From positions 62,001 to 126,000 of the forward strand of contig DAOUDW010000046.1 in the NCBI GenBank assembly GCA_034430895.1: 64,000 nt of DNA. The letters are read 5' to 3'. Source of the stretch: WVZH01 sp034430895 (GTDB taxonomy: Bacteria > Chloroflexota > Anaerolineae > Anaerolineales > E44-bin32). Position 1 is the first letter of the stretch; every line of letters begins with the position of its first letter. A program made the position numbers and the translations under genes. Positions 16,052 through 25,917 of this stretch are shown here, in pieces. The notes under the pieces were generated by a model that was not told where the DNA came from, did no database searches, and saw nothing but the letters and a program-made list of their open reading frames with translations.

Positions 16052-17800
16052 CTACGATCCAGAGTCTGCATTGACCTCGTACGCGCCCATATCACACTGC
16101 GCATCGCCGTCACCATCTCCATCGACAGGTCGAGCCAAACCCAGCAGGTCAGTCGCTGTACAAATCGCATCATCGGCCGCATCAATGGCCGGACTGCCCA
16201 CGGCCGGCATCATCCCAAATGCGTGACCGGAGAACGGCCCGGTCAGGCCTGGATCCAGGCATAAATCATCGCTGCCTGAGATGACATAGTCATCGTCCCG
16301 ACCACAGCTGAATTCCTTGGCCCGGTGGATGAGGTTGTAATCTGAGTCGAGCCTCAAACCTTCACAGACCTGCTGGTAGAACAGGAAGGTGGTATCGCCG
16401 GGATCGAAGAAATCATTATCCCCCATGAAGATGTTATTGCGGGCTTCGATTCGTTCCGAACCGTTACAACGATAGCCATCCCGTGGTTCGGCGTAGATCA
16501 GGCCATCCCCCAGCCCATAGAACGTATTGTTGCGAATACTGACCTGTTCGCCGCCGGTGAAAGTGATTTCCAGCGTGTTACCAAGCGCCCGGCAGGGATC
16601 GACGTTATAGGTAAAAGGTTGATCATCGAAAAACGTACAATTGCTGACCAGCAAGCTGTCGCTGAGAGCAGTCAACCCGGTGACCTTGACCGGATTGCCG
16701 GCGTTGCCCTCGGCGTGAACGCGGTTGAGCGTGACCGTTCCACCTTCGCTGTGATAGAGCAGGTCCAGCCCATCGGATGTGTTGTAAAGGAAACTTGAAT
16801 CTTCGATGATCCAATCGCCGCCTGTTGCCTCGGTGCCGACTCCATCGCCGTAACCACCCGCGGTTTGCGACCAGCAGCCTACCGGTTCTTGCCCCGGATA
16901 GGTTTCGCCGCAGCCGTTCCATTCCACGACCCAATGTCGGAATGTCAGCGTACCGGCGTTTGAGTCATAACCTTCGATGTCTCCGTCCCAGCCAACCCAG
17001 CCGTTTCCGGCAATACGAACGTTCTCGACCGTCCAATCGGTGAGCCGTCCGGCGAGAACACCACCGCTGGCCAAACCGTGAATGTTCAGATCCTTGAGCA
17101 GCACATTGACTGAGTCCTGGGCATACAGCCCGATCGAAGCCCAATCGCCATAGGGCGGATTATCGCGATTGCAGGCCAGATTGCCCGAATGGAACTCGAC
17201 ACAATCCGAATGATCGGTGATCTCCAGACAAGCAATCACCGCATTACTTGTATCCGTCAAGTCGACGATCTGCCATGGACGGCCCGATCCCCACAACTCG
17301 GGCGGATCGGCGCACCCGCTGTCCCAACCCTGGCCGACGATGCGTGTCGGCCACTCCAGGCTGGGTCCGCTTGGTACGGCCGGCATGTGACATTCATAAG
17401 CCCCTTCTTCATCGCAGGCATCTGCACCTGGGGCACCATAACCCATGCGATAGCTGCCCGCCCCGATCACCAGTGTGCTACCGCCACCGATGCGCGGCTC
17501 TCTATCGGGGGGCAGTGCCCGGAAGGGATGATCCCAGGCACAGGGCTGATCGCTGCCGCTGCCCGGGTAAGCGGCGTCCACCAACCCATTGCACTCTTCA
17601 GTTGATCCACCATCAGGCCGAATATAATAAGTATTCTCATCTGGAGTTGTAAAATTCCCAGTAAACGACTCGCTCGTATTTACCGATTCGGACGAGTCAT
17701 CATCAACCATAGAGGACGTCGAATCATCGACACATCCAGTTAAAGCCATCGACGCAAAAAAAACGAGCATCCAACAGAAGTTTTTCCGTATCACCCTCAT
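16052..17800 (-). CDS. Right-handed beta-helix lipoprotein with C-terminal choice-of-anchor-like segment
   Basis: The product is 582 residues. The signal peptide has lipobox ALTGC, then an acidic Ser-rich spacer (DDSTSSMVDDDSSESVNTSE). The body has repeated short strands typical of parallel beta-helices of the pectate-lyase/NosD kind (NVLLKDLNIHGLASGGVLAG, VENVRIAGNGWVGWDG, IIEDSSFLYNTSDGLDLLYH, TVTLNRVHAEGN, VSIRNNTFYGLGDG). It ends in SPAIDAADDA and MGAYEVN, a motif common after such helices in surface proteins. It may bind or cleave polysaccharide. The gene is seven bases downstream of the AlkD-like gene, so the two are co-transcribed. Confidence 0.85.
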   Translation of the reverse strand: MRVIRKNFCWMLVFFASMALTGCVDDSTSSMVDDDSSESVNTSESFTGNFTTPDENTYYIRPDGGSTEECNGLVDAAYPGSGSDQPCAWDHPFRALPPDREPRIGGGSTLVIGAGSYRMGYGAPGADACDEEGAYECHMPAVPSGPSLEWPTRIVGQGWDSGCADPPELWGSGRPWQIVDLTDTSNAVIACLEITDHSDCVEFHSGNLACNRDNPPYGDWASIGLYAQDSVNVLLKDLNIHGLASGGVLAGRLTDWTVENVRIAGNGWVGWDGDIEGYDSNAGTLTFRHWVVEWNGCGETYPGQEPVGCWSQTAGGYGDGVGTEATGGDWIIEDSSFLYNTSDGLDLLYHSEGGTVTLNRVHAEGNAGNPVKVTGLTALSDSLLVSNCTFFDDQPFTYNVDPCRALGNTLEITFTGGEQVSIRNNTFYGLGDGLIYAEPRDGYRCNGSERIEARNNIFMGDNDFFDPGDTTFLFYQQVCEGLRLDSDYNLIHRAKEFSCGRDDDYVISGSDDLCLDPGLTGPFSGHAFGMMPAVGSPAIDAADDAICTATDLLGLARPVDGDGDGDAQCDMGAYEVNADSGS

Positions 17801-17807
17801 CCTGGTT

Positions 17808-18680
17808 TTACTCCATTGCGCTAGATAATTTCTTCACGGCACTCTCGACGGAACGCCGGTCCTTGGCATTCAAAGTAGGATCGCCCGCCCATTTTTCATA
17901 ACGGGGGAGCAGCGATTTGAACTCCGGCAGGAAGCCGGGGGTCATGCTGCGGATCACGTCGCACAGCACCCAGGTGGCGGCCGCATCCTGCGGAGGCACA
18001 TAGCGTTCGAGGAATTCCCGTACCGGAGCGATCGCGCCCCGGCAGCAAAGCCGGATGGCGAAACTGAGGCCTTTCTTGACATCAACCTCAGAATCGAACA
18101 GCAAACCTTCTGCCATTTGCAGGCATTGTTGTGTGTATTCTGCGTGTTTCATTGGCAAACGGCCCACGACGATAACGCCCACACGCCGCACCCACTTGTT
18201 TTCATCCACCAGCCATGACTCCATGGCGCTGAGCCACTCTTCCGGTTTCTTACGGACGATGGGTTCGAGAGCATCCATCGCCATGCGATCGGCGTCCTCC
18301 CAGGTGATGCAGGTGCGGCACATCTCCTTCAGCATAGGCACGATCTTCTCCGGCTCGACCAGCTCCATGGCACCCAGTGGAATTAATCCCACGACACGCC
18401 CCTCCCGACCGTATTGATCCCACAGCAATTGTGTGAGCGGGATGAAATCGTCCACACGCTTGCGCGCCGCCTTGCTCAGATCTTTGCCGATGGTTTTCAA
18501 TACCGGCACGGGAATGCCGACGGTTTCCTGCTGCTCACGCAACCCGGCCTTGATTCCACCCATGCTCTTCGGTTCGAAACCCAGCCAGAGATCGCGGAGG
18601 GCATTAGCAGTTACAATCGGGGAGGCGGGATCGTACGCCGCCAGAATCGGTTCGAGCTGCTCGGCGATTTCTTCTTTCAT
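17808..18680 (-). CDS. AlkD/AlkC-like DNA alkylation repair HEAT-repeat protein
   Basis: The product is 290 residues, all helical repeats. N-terminal LREQQETVGIPVPVLKTIGK resembles the entry motif of AlkD-family DNA glycosylases. Helical pairs follow with the family spacing: LWDQYGREGRVVGLIPLG, AMDALEPIVRKKPEEWLSAMESWLVDENKWVRRVGVIVVGRLPM, VKKGLSFAIRLCCRGAIAPVREFL. AlkD removes bulky cationic alkyl adducts (3-methyladenine, 7-methylguanine). I cannot confirm the active-site Trp/Asp/Arg set here, so repair activity is inferred. The gene is first in a two-gene unit with the beta-helix lipoprotein. Confidence 0.72.
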   Translation of the reverse strand: MKEEIAEQLEPILAAYDPASPIVTANALRDLWLGFEPKSMGGIKAGLREQQETVGIPVPVLKTIGKDLSKAARKRVDDFIPLTQLLWDQYGREGRVVGLIPLGAMELVEPEKIVPMLKEMCRTCITWEDADRMAMDALEPIVRKKPEEWLSAMESWLVDENKWVRRVGVIVVGRLPMKHAEYTQQCLQMAEGLLFDSEVDVKKGLSFAIRLCCRGAIAPVREFLERYVPPQDAAATWVLCDVIRSMTPGFLPEFKSLLPRYEKWAGDPTLNAKDRRSVESAVKKLSSAME

Positions 18681-18829
18681 TCAAGATTTTCTCCCAACAT
18701 TGTAGGGCCGCCAACTTAGTCCCAAATCAATTCGCGGCAGTGTTCAAAACAGGCTTGGTATTCATAAACAGAATCTATCTTTGTTGACTTCCTGGCGCAA
18801 GAGAAAACAAAAAGAAGGATTTCCTGCAT

Positions 18830-19792
18830 TTACCTCAAATAACCGAATTCTCGCAGGACATCTTCGACCAATGCAACCTGTGCCTCATAGAATTCTCCAC
18901 TGTCACCACAAGTTTCTGTATAAATTCCCCAACCTTCGCCAGCCTTTCCCAATACATGCATTTGTGCCAAGTAGCCAGCCCATATAAAGCCGCCACAGTC
19001 ATTGACCCTAATACAGGTATCGTAGATTCTTTCGGCATCCTCCTCAATCACCTCAGGAAATCGCGCAGAGACATCTATCAGCATCCCGTCTGAAAACGAG
19101 AGTATTTGAATTGGACTAATTTGGGCACCAGATCCTGAACCCCCCATCGCATAAAACAACTCTTCATTATGTCGGACGATTTCATCAACACCATCTTGAT
19201 CGATATCAACAAGATGTGGTGATAGAGTCCACTTATTGACAGCGGCATCTGTGTTTCGATACTGACTTGATGATGCGTCGTAGTACATGACTACCACGAT
19301 TGTGCAGCAATAAGCCCCTGGTGTTTCGAGACCAAGTACTATTTCCGGATCATCGTCACTTTCAAAGTCACTTAAGATGATGGCATTGATGCCAGAAATT
19401 CCAAGCGGGTAAAAGTATTCCTCAGGGTAGTTATCAAATCGCATTTCGTTTAAATCAATTTCCTGAAAGAAATCGTCCCCGCGCGATATTCGCAAGAGAA
19501 CATCCCAATTCTCCTCATCGACTACGGATTCCACACGCAGGTCTCCCTGTATCTCAACCTGCGGTGTGATCAACCAAGGACCCGGAGGCCGAAAGGTTGG
19601 CGCCATTGTCAATGTAGATGTGGCGGTCGGTTCGGATGTTACAGTTAACGTAGGCACAGCAGCCGTCTGTGTCGCAGAGCGATCCGCAGCTTTCGTTGTC
19701 GCTTGTGCATCTAACTCAGCTTGAGAAGGGCCACATGACACGATAGCTACAGTAACCATCAGCAACAGGATGTTTTCGGATTTCAAACGCAT
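18830..19792 (-). CDS. Lipoprotein with FG-GAP/VCBS-like calcium loops
   Basis: The product is about 320 residues. There are three consecutive ATGs (19798, 19795, 19792). GAGGAG lies seven bases before 19792, so I start there. The signal peptide has lipobox VAIVSC, then a Thr/Ala/Pro linker (TLTVTSEPTATSTLTM). The domain has two acidic loops of the integrin-like kind (LSDFESDDDPEIVLGL and LVDIDQDGVDEIVRHN). It is downstream-most of a run of related lipoproteins, separated from its neighbour by 143 bases. The function is unknown. A surface beta-propeller is likely. Confidence 0.8.
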   Translation of the reverse strand: MRLKSENILLLMVTVAIVSCGPSQAELDAQATTKAADRSATQTAAVPTLTVTSEPTATSTLTMAPTFRPPGPWLITPQVEIQGDLRVESVVDEENWDVLLRISRGDDFFQEIDLNEMRFDNYPEEYFYPLGISGINAIILSDFESDDDPEIVLGLETPGAYCCTIVVVMYYDASSSQYRNTDAAVNKWTLSPHLVDIDQDGVDEIVRHNEELFYAMGGSGSGAQISPIQILSFSDGMLIDVSARFPEVIEEDAERIYDTCIRVNDCGGFIWAGYLAQMHVLGKAGEGWGIYTETCGDSGEFYEAQVALVEDVLREFGYLR

Positions 19793-19935
19793 CATCATTC
19801 TCCTCGCATACCGCATCCTAATGATGGCCGTATGATTTTATTAAAGCAGTGACACCTTTTCCCCAAGAAAAATGGGCGCACAACAGGGTTCTCTCAAGTA
19901 AATAGCCATATTGGTTAGTTCAAGCAGTAAATGAT

Positions 19936-22095
19936 TCACGAGTTCAGTATGAGTTTCAAACGCGCCATCAAAGCATATACCGAATCCGGATACTTTTCCC
20001 ACACCAACAGATAATTCTCAACCGCGCTTTCATTGTCTTGCAATAATTCATGGACAAGTCCTTGAAGATAATAGAAGCGTGCATACGAGGTTCGATAATA
20101 CTCATCTTCATCCAGCAAATCCTGCAATGATTGAAGAGTCTCCAGGATCAATTTCGGATTCGCACCGGCAAGCAAATCTTCATAAGACTTGTCCAAAGAT
20201 TCTGCGAAGAATTCATATATTGCATCCTGATATTCATCGTTTAGTTCCGAGAGCACAACGATAAACGCCTCTTGAATTCCTGGCGACCAATCCAGGATAA
20301 ACTCGATATCCATCTCCAATTGAATAACCGGCGTCCTTTGATTTCCGAACTTTTTTTCGATTTTTGGATATCGGGTGTTGATTTCGGAAACCAGAAGCGC
20401 TTGAATACGTGATTGGCTTTTCGTGAAGACCCAGAATTCGAATCCCAGTGTGTCTGGATTTCGCAAGACCATCCATTGTTCCAGCTGATCGTCACCATCG
20501 AAATCTAACACCCCTTGCGAAATGACAGCAATGCCCCAATCACGCAGGATTTGATGCAAGCGAGGATACGCCTCAATTGGAATTGTCGCAGAGAGATCAC
20601 GAATCGCAGTTTGGTGATCGCAGATGTCAATTTTCAAACATACATCATAGTAATTATCGATGGATCGATATTCGTCCAGAAAAAATTGTGCAGAAGTCAG
20701 GTATGGATTGTCAGTTTGAAAATTTGGATGGGAGATCAAATCATCAAAGAAAGTGATTGCTTTGTCCCGTCGTCCGATGCGAGCGTAGTATTCCCCCAGG
20801 CGGAAAAGCAATTCATCCCGTTTTTCATCTAGCGTTGGTTTTCTGCCCAAATATACGTCAGATAAAACATCGACAACCACATCCATTTCAATCGGATCGG
20901 TGATCATATCGATAACATCATTGCAAAACTCCACTTCATCATATTTTCCAGGCGTTTTAATCTCGTTTTGTATCTTTAAAAGCTCAAAACGATCACCAAC
21001 CCATTGGTATGTTTTGTAGGTAGCCAATGTACAGGGATCACTGATAACATTAGGCGTACTTTCAATTATGAAACCCGGAAAACTCAAATCTGCATCAAGA
21101 GCGTGATATATGCCACCATCCAAGACGAAAATCGACCGATATGTTCCATTTTCATCAACATTTTTTAGTTCTACAGGCTCACCCAAGCTCAGATCAAATA
21201 TATAAAAGGCATTGAAGAAACCGCAGCAATAATCCGCTCCATACCGCAAGACCAATTCGTCGAATCCATCACCTGTGAGGTCCTCAAAGGTCGTTTCCGT
21301 CCAGGCACCGCGTGGATAAAACAGACTACTGAGTAAACCAAAGAACTGGAAACCGCTTTCAGTCTCAAGCAGTAAGAGGTGTGCATTCGGATAATCATAT
21401 CCTGGATAAGCAGATCCTTCACCTAACACGACCAACCGACTCGTTCGATAACCTTGGGGAGGTTCGAGCGACACCAGATCAAGAGTCACGCGCTGCTCGC
21501 GCACGGCGAACCAAGCTGGCAATTCCTCTACGTTAATCTCGCCGCTGTTCAATACAGTAATGATCAAACTGCCGTAGCAATCCAACTCCGGCGCGTCAGG
21601 GTCACGGCCATAAAGCGATGAATAGGCGAGGTAATAACAGCGATCGAATTGCCAATAGATACTTTGGGGTGAATGTGGAAAACGCATGATGGATTCACCG
21701 AGTGCGAAAGCAAGATGATCAAACTCCGCCATGAAACCTGAATCATCATAATATTTAGCATACTCTTCTTCGAGCGACAATATCTTCATTTCGACGTGCG
21801 CGAGTAATTCCGATGCATCCCGATCAGACCAATCGCGAAGTGTGTAATCCCTCGCCTCGATGTTTATTGGAGTACCAGGTGCAAGGGTCGATATCTGAGG
21901 TTGTTCTCTTGTCGCTGTGGGTGAAGGGGAGAGAGTCGGCGCGATTGTAGACGTAGGATGAACTAAGGTATTTGTCGCTAAGGTGTGCGTGGCTGTAACG
22001 GGGGCAATCGTCACGGATGTAGAATTCCCACACGCCACCAGGATCAAACTGATCGCGCAAATTAGCAAAACGGGAAACAACATTTTTTGTTTCAT
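19936..22095 (-). CDS. Large lipoprotein: FG-GAP-like loops plus TPR-like C-terminus
   Basis: The product is 719 residues. Lipobox LVACG is followed by a Thr/Pro linker of about 45 residues. Acidic loop motifs appear at FEDLTGDGFDELVLRY and GVLDFDGDDQLEQWMVL. Between and after them are helical repeats (LLFRLGEYYARIGRRDKAITFF, YARFYYLQGLVHELLQDNES, AVENYLLVWEKYPDSVYALM) that fit TPRs. It is last in a tight four-gene run (27432 down to 19936) with gaps of 16, 12 and 47 bases. The base composition is AT-richer by eye than the housekeeping genes here. No enzymatic motif is seen. A scaffold or sensor at the cell surface is the simplest view. Confidence 0.82.
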   Translation of the reverse strand: MKQKMLFPVLLICAISLILVACGNSTSVTIAPVTATHTLATNTLVHPTSTIAPTLSPSPTATREQPQISTLAPGTPINIEARDYTLRDWSDRDASELLAHVEMKILSLEEEYAKYYDDSGFMAEFDHLAFALGESIMRFPHSPQSIYWQFDRCYYLAYSSLYGRDPDAPELDCYGSLIITVLNSGEINVEELPAWFAVREQRVTLDLVSLEPPQGYRTSRLVVLGEGSAYPGYDYPNAHLLLLETESGFQFFGLLSSLFYPRGAWTETTFEDLTGDGFDELVLRYGADYCCGFFNAFYIFDLSLGEPVELKNVDENGTYRSIFVLDGGIYHALDADLSFPGFIIESTPNVISDPCTLATYKTYQWVGDRFELLKIQNEIKTPGKYDEVEFCNDVIDMITDPIEMDVVVDVLSDVYLGRKPTLDEKRDELLFRLGEYYARIGRRDKAITFFDDLISHPNFQTDNPYLTSAQFFLDEYRSIDNYYDVCLKIDICDHQTAIRDLSATIPIEAYPRLHQILRDWGIAVISQGVLDFDGDDQLEQWMVLRNPDTLGFEFWVFTKSQSRIQALLVSEINTRYPKIEKKFGNQRTPVIQLEMDIEFILDWSPGIQEAFIVVLSELNDEYQDAIYEFFAESLDKSYEDLLAGANPKLILETLQSLQDLLDEDEYYRTSYARFYYLQGLVHELLQDNESAVENYLLVWEKYPDSVYALMARLKLILNS

Positions 22096-22142
22096 TATTC
22101 TCTTCTTAACCTAACCTATATTAAGCGTGAATCCAGTAGCAA

Positions 22143-23525
22143 TTAACTGCCCCCATCATCCAACGGAAAAGGACACAATTCGGCTACGGTGTAGTTTAGA
22201 TCATCGCGCCCCCAACGCCATCCACCGATGTGATCTAAAATCTCAGGATACTCAGCTATAAACTCCGCAGTGATTCCCCCACAGATGTCGTCGAAGCCCA
22301 CGCCCTGGCGATATTCTTCAAGCGCATAGCGAAGCGCCCAGACGAACTCGTATCCGGGATCGTCTACGTGAAAGTCTTCCTCTAAAAAATTCAACTTGAT
22401 TTCCACAACATCGACGCGATTGAGCATCATCCAGATCACACCTTCCCGAAAATGTGCAAACGATATCTGGTAGGCCTCCGCCATATCCGCTTGGCCAAGG
22501 GAAATCTCTGTAAAAGTTAGTTCCGTTTTTAGATGATCCTTTCGAGCAAATTGATAATATATGATCGCCTGTGCGTAATCCCCCATCTGTAAGTATCGTT
22601 CTCCTTCATACAAATAATGAATACGATAAAGACTCGGGGGTTCTTCCTCATATAAAGGTTGGTATGTCGTTCCATCCCACTTGAAATACTCGAGCACATA
22701 CCGCTCTGCACAGTCGATCGTCATGCAATCAAGTCCATATGTTGCCAGTTCATAGACGCCATCGCCTTCCAAATCGACGGGGATCAGGTAGCCGGGCCAA
22801 TACGTTCTGCTTCGAAATAATTCTCCCCAGATTTTCCCATCCCAACCGAGTACACTGTGGTATTTATCCATTACCGTACTCATGGCGTCGTACTCCAAGA
22901 TCAATTGCGGATACCCGTATCCCAACAAATCGAACGTTATCGTCTGAACGTTGAAGCCCGGCCGATCTGTCACCTGAATTTCGTATTCCGAATCGATACA
23001 TTGGTAAATCCACAAATCACTGGCCGCACCATCACTGGCGTGGATCGTGCTGATAAACACGACTTCGCTGATTTCATCACCCGTAAGATCGACGAGTTCA
23101 ATTTGAAAGTCTTCTCCATACTCGGCCTCAACCAGGGCGGCTTCGATGACTCCCGGATCACCCCCCTGGTTCAGGTATGCGTGAACGCTCGCCTCGACCG
23201 CTTCGTACAATTGGAACATGTCGACTCCCTCAGGAAGATCTGGAAAAGGGTTATGTTCTCTGTCGGCCAGGTATGCGCGATAACTCTCCAGATACTCGCT
23301 GTATGCCGTCGGCAAGGAAAGTGACAAGGAGGGATCGATGGCAGGGCATACGTAGGTGGGTGTCGGGGTGGTAGTGGCAGTTGGAACCCTCGTTTGCGTG
23401 ACCACCGGCGTCTCGGTTTGCGTAGCCTGCTGTGGAGTGAAAGCATCCTGGGATGTACAACCGGAAACAACCAGGATCGAAAAACTGGCGAGTAGAATCA
23501 ACCGAAATCGATGTTTACGTTTCAT
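22143..23525 (-). CDS. Lipoprotein with VCBS-like loops and TPR-like region
   Basis: The product is 460 residues. The signal peptide ends LVVSGC. The linker is Thr/Pro-rich (TRVPTATTTPTPTYVCP). A long helical stretch (PTAYSEYLESYRAYLADREH) is followed by acidic loops (ELVDLTGDEISEVVFIS and PVDLEGDGVYELATYG) and a helical repeat with TPR character (YEGERYLQMGDYAQAIIYYQFA). It is twelve bases from the upstream gene and 47 from the downstream one. It shares its plan with both neighbours, so they are probably duplicates of one ancestor. Confidence 0.82.
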   Translation of the reverse strand: MKRKHRFRLILLASFSILVVSGCTSQDAFTPQQATQTETPVVTQTRVPTATTTPTPTYVCPAIDPSLSLSLPTAYSEYLESYRAYLADREHNPFPDLPEGVDMFQLYEAVEASVHAYLNQGGDPGVIEAALVEAEYGEDFQIELVDLTGDEISEVVFISTIHASDGAASDLWIYQCIDSEYEIQVTDRPGFNVQTITFDLLGYGYPQLILEYDAMSTVMDKYHSVLGWDGKIWGELFRSRTYWPGYLIPVDLEGDGVYELATYGLDCMTIDCAERYVLEYFKWDGTTYQPLYEEEPPSLYRIHYLYEGERYLQMGDYAQAIIYYQFARKDHLKTELTFTEISLGQADMAEAYQISFAHFREGVIWMMLNRVDVVEIKLNFLEEDFHVDDPGYEFVWALRYALEEYRQGVGFDDICGGITAEFIAEYPEILDHIGGWRWGRDDLNYTVAELCPFPLDDGGS

Positions 23526-23537
23526 CCTACCCCAGCC

Positions 23538-25901
23538 CTATTCTCCCAAACGCAGGGCCTCCAATTCGGCCCACAACGTATCAGGCGCCTGATCGACCAC
23601 ATTCTGGAATGCCGTCACTGCATGTTCTGAGTCGCCTTCGTTTTCATAGGACAGCGCGATCATATACCAGAGATGCCCCTTGATTCTGGGGTCGATAGCG
23701 AGATCGTCGTCGACACGCCCCAGGATCTCCTCCGCCTCCGACCGCACAGCAGAAGGCGCGGCATCGTCGAAAAAGATATCGTCGAGCGGCTCCAAGCGAT
23801 GCGACCATAGAAGATTTTCTTCGATCGACCACAAAGAAACAATCACCGCTGAAGGCGAATAATCGGCAAGCAGCGATATCTCGAAATCGTCACTCAATAC
23901 CACTTCGTCTATAAAACCATCGGGCAGACCATCGTCATCATCGTCCGCAAACAGCGTTTCCAGGTTTAATCCGGCGTCTTCGGCTGCGCACACCGATCCG
24001 GTATCGTAGACCGTCCATTCGGGCCAGATTTCGTCGATCACCAGCACGGCATACTCGATCTCACCTTCCTCACAACGCCAGTTAACACTTAACGGCGCGG
24101 CGATGACGATTTCGTCGAAACCATCCGCGTCCAGGTCATGGTTGAGAACGCTGTACGATCCATCTACGCTGGAGAACCTCCTCAGGTCCGTCCAACCGCT
24201 CTCGGGCGAGAATAAGAGGAGGTAATAATCCGAATTTGAAGGAAAGCCGCGGGGCTCTCCGCCAACTTCTCCCTGTCGATGAAAAATATCGAAAATGACG
24301 ATCCATGAAGTCCCCTCAACACCAGGCAGCTGGATCGGTTCACTGTGCACGAGAGGCAAACCTTCCTGCAGGAGAGTACTCGAAAGATCGCATGATTCAC
24401 ATAAAGACATCCGCGCCAAAACGGCGTCTACAACAGATACCGTCGGGCACAGCGGTTCTACAAATTCAACGCCATCGTAGACATACATTCCAAATGGCAT
24501 GGTTGGGCCAATATCAAAAATGCTGTGATCCACCTGGCACAATGCGTAGGCGTTCAAATTCACGGATGCTAAGAAATGATCGAGCGCTTTTGAAATTGAA
24601 TTCGCGAAACCGTCCTCAGTCTCTCGCGGCATGCTGCGAATTTCCTGGAGATGCTGCAGCGCGGCCTCTTGATCGTACTGGATGAGATACAGAAGCGCCA
24701 ATCGATAATGGATGAATATTCTTTGATCCATGGAGAAATCGCTCTGGGCGTCATCATATTCCAGCGCAAGCTCGAAGAACTCGATCGCCTCGGACTCATT
24801 CGAATCCCGTTGGGCTCGCTTTGCCTGGCCAAAGGCACAATGCGGAGTCTCTGCGGGATCTTCCGTTTCAACGGTCAGCTGCTCGCGACCGCCCGGCCAG
24901 GTGTAGCGCGAACGTTTCTCCACGGAACATTCACCTTCGACCTCATACGTCTGAACCACTTCCAGGATCAGCGATTTTCCATCCCCTCCGGAAAGGACTC
25001 GATAATCGGTGCTATCTGTGCGACCCTGTACGGAGACGGAGGCATCGATCTCCGAAACGACTTCAAAGCCATTGGGAGTCCCTATTGCGAATTTAAAAAC
25101 AAGATCGATAAATCCCGCCATGTAACCGCTGTCGACGACGAAGAGCACATCCGAGAGACCATCTCCGCTGATGTCTTCCAGGAATTCGATCTTCCAATGG
25201 CCTGAGTAATAACCGCTTCCTGTGGGAGACTCGACCTGGATATTGTGGAAGACATGCTCGCCATCTTTATCTACGCTTATCCAGAGGTAATCGGAGTAGA
25301 ATTCTGCTCGAACAAGCCACTCGTCACCAGCATCGCCATCCAGTTCAACCCGGTAGCTTCGAAGCTGAAATAGCGGAAAGCTGTATTCACCTTCGTTTTC
25401 GAGACTCACATCGGAAGTGTTGAGATTTTCAATCACGTGGTCCGCTAAGAAATCATAATAGAGCCCGTACCGGAGAAAACTCGAATTTATCTCCTGCGAT
25501 TGACTCAAGAACTCCTCGACATCCTGACTGGCATGTAATCCGCGCGGGTAAAACCGTTCCGCTTCGTGCGACAGCACGCGATTGAAAGCCATTGCATCAT
25601 ACTCACAAAATGGACGGGGATCTTGATAAAAGCAATCACTCAGCTCTTGTAAAGCCGGAGTTATAAGCGACACGAGATCATCTGTGTCTGGAATCTCCAG
25701 GCCATCCAATGAAGCAATGGCACTGGTTGGGGTTGCCGTGGCAGTGGGGGAAGGCGTCGGTGAAGATAAGGGTTCTGAAGACGATTCAGGAGTAGGCGTG
25801 GGAGATGCGGAAGCACAGGCCGAGAGTAGAAGCAATAACATGACGCATGCGACAATACTACTGATGATCACAATAGATTTTGCGGCTCTCAATTTACTCA
25901 T
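23538..25901 (-). CDS. Large lipoprotein: multiple FG-GAP-like loops and TPRs
   Basis: The product is 787 residues from the ATG at 25901, preceded by GGGGAG. The signal peptide ends LLLLLSACAS, with a Pro/Thr linker (PTPTPESSSEPLSSPTPSPT). Acidic loops recur: ELDGDAGDEWLVRAE, LEDISGDGLSDVLFVV, HDLDADGFDEIVIAA, ADDDDDGLPDGFIDEVVL. Helical repeats in the middle (IHYRLALLYLIQYDQEAALQHL) and at the C-terminus (YMIALSYENEGDSEHAVTAF) fit TPRs. Gaps to neighbours are 16 and 12 bases, so it sits inside an operon. The function is unknown. The largest of the set. Confidence 0.83.
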   Translation of the reverse strand: MSKLRAAKSIVIISSIVACVMLLLLLSACASASPTPTPESSSEPLSSPTPSPTATATPTSAIASLDGLEIPDTDDLVSLITPALQELSDCFYQDPRPFCEYDAMAFNRVLSHEAERFYPRGLHASQDVEEFLSQSQEINSSFLRYGLYYDFLADHVIENLNTSDVSLENEGEYSFPLFQLRSYRVELDGDAGDEWLVRAEFYSDYLWISVDKDGEHVFHNIQVESPTGSGYYSGHWKIEFLEDISGDGLSDVLFVVDSGYMAGFIDLVFKFAIGTPNGFEVVSEIDASVSVQGRTDSTDYRVLSGGDGKSLILEVVQTYEVEGECSVEKRSRYTWPGGREQLTVETEDPAETPHCAFGQAKRAQRDSNESEAIEFFELALEYDDAQSDFSMDQRIFIHYRLALLYLIQYDQEAALQHLQEIRSMPRETEDGFANSISKALDHFLASVNLNAYALCQVDHSIFDIGPTMPFGMYVYDGVEFVEPLCPTVSVVDAVLARMSLCESCDLSSTLLQEGLPLVHSEPIQLPGVEGTSWIVIFDIFHRQGEVGGEPRGFPSNSDYYLLLFSPESGWTDLRRFSSVDGSYSVLNHDLDADGFDEIVIAAPLSVNWRCEEGEIEYAVLVIDEIWPEWTVYDTGSVCAAEDAGLNLETLFADDDDDGLPDGFIDEVVLSDDFEISLLADYSPSAVIVSLWSIEENLLWSHRLEPLDDIFFDDAAPSAVRSEAEEILGRVDDDLAIDPRIKGHLWYMIALSYENEGDSEHAVTAFQNVVDQAPDTLWAELEALRLGE

Positions 25902-25917
25902 GAAGCAATCTCCCCAA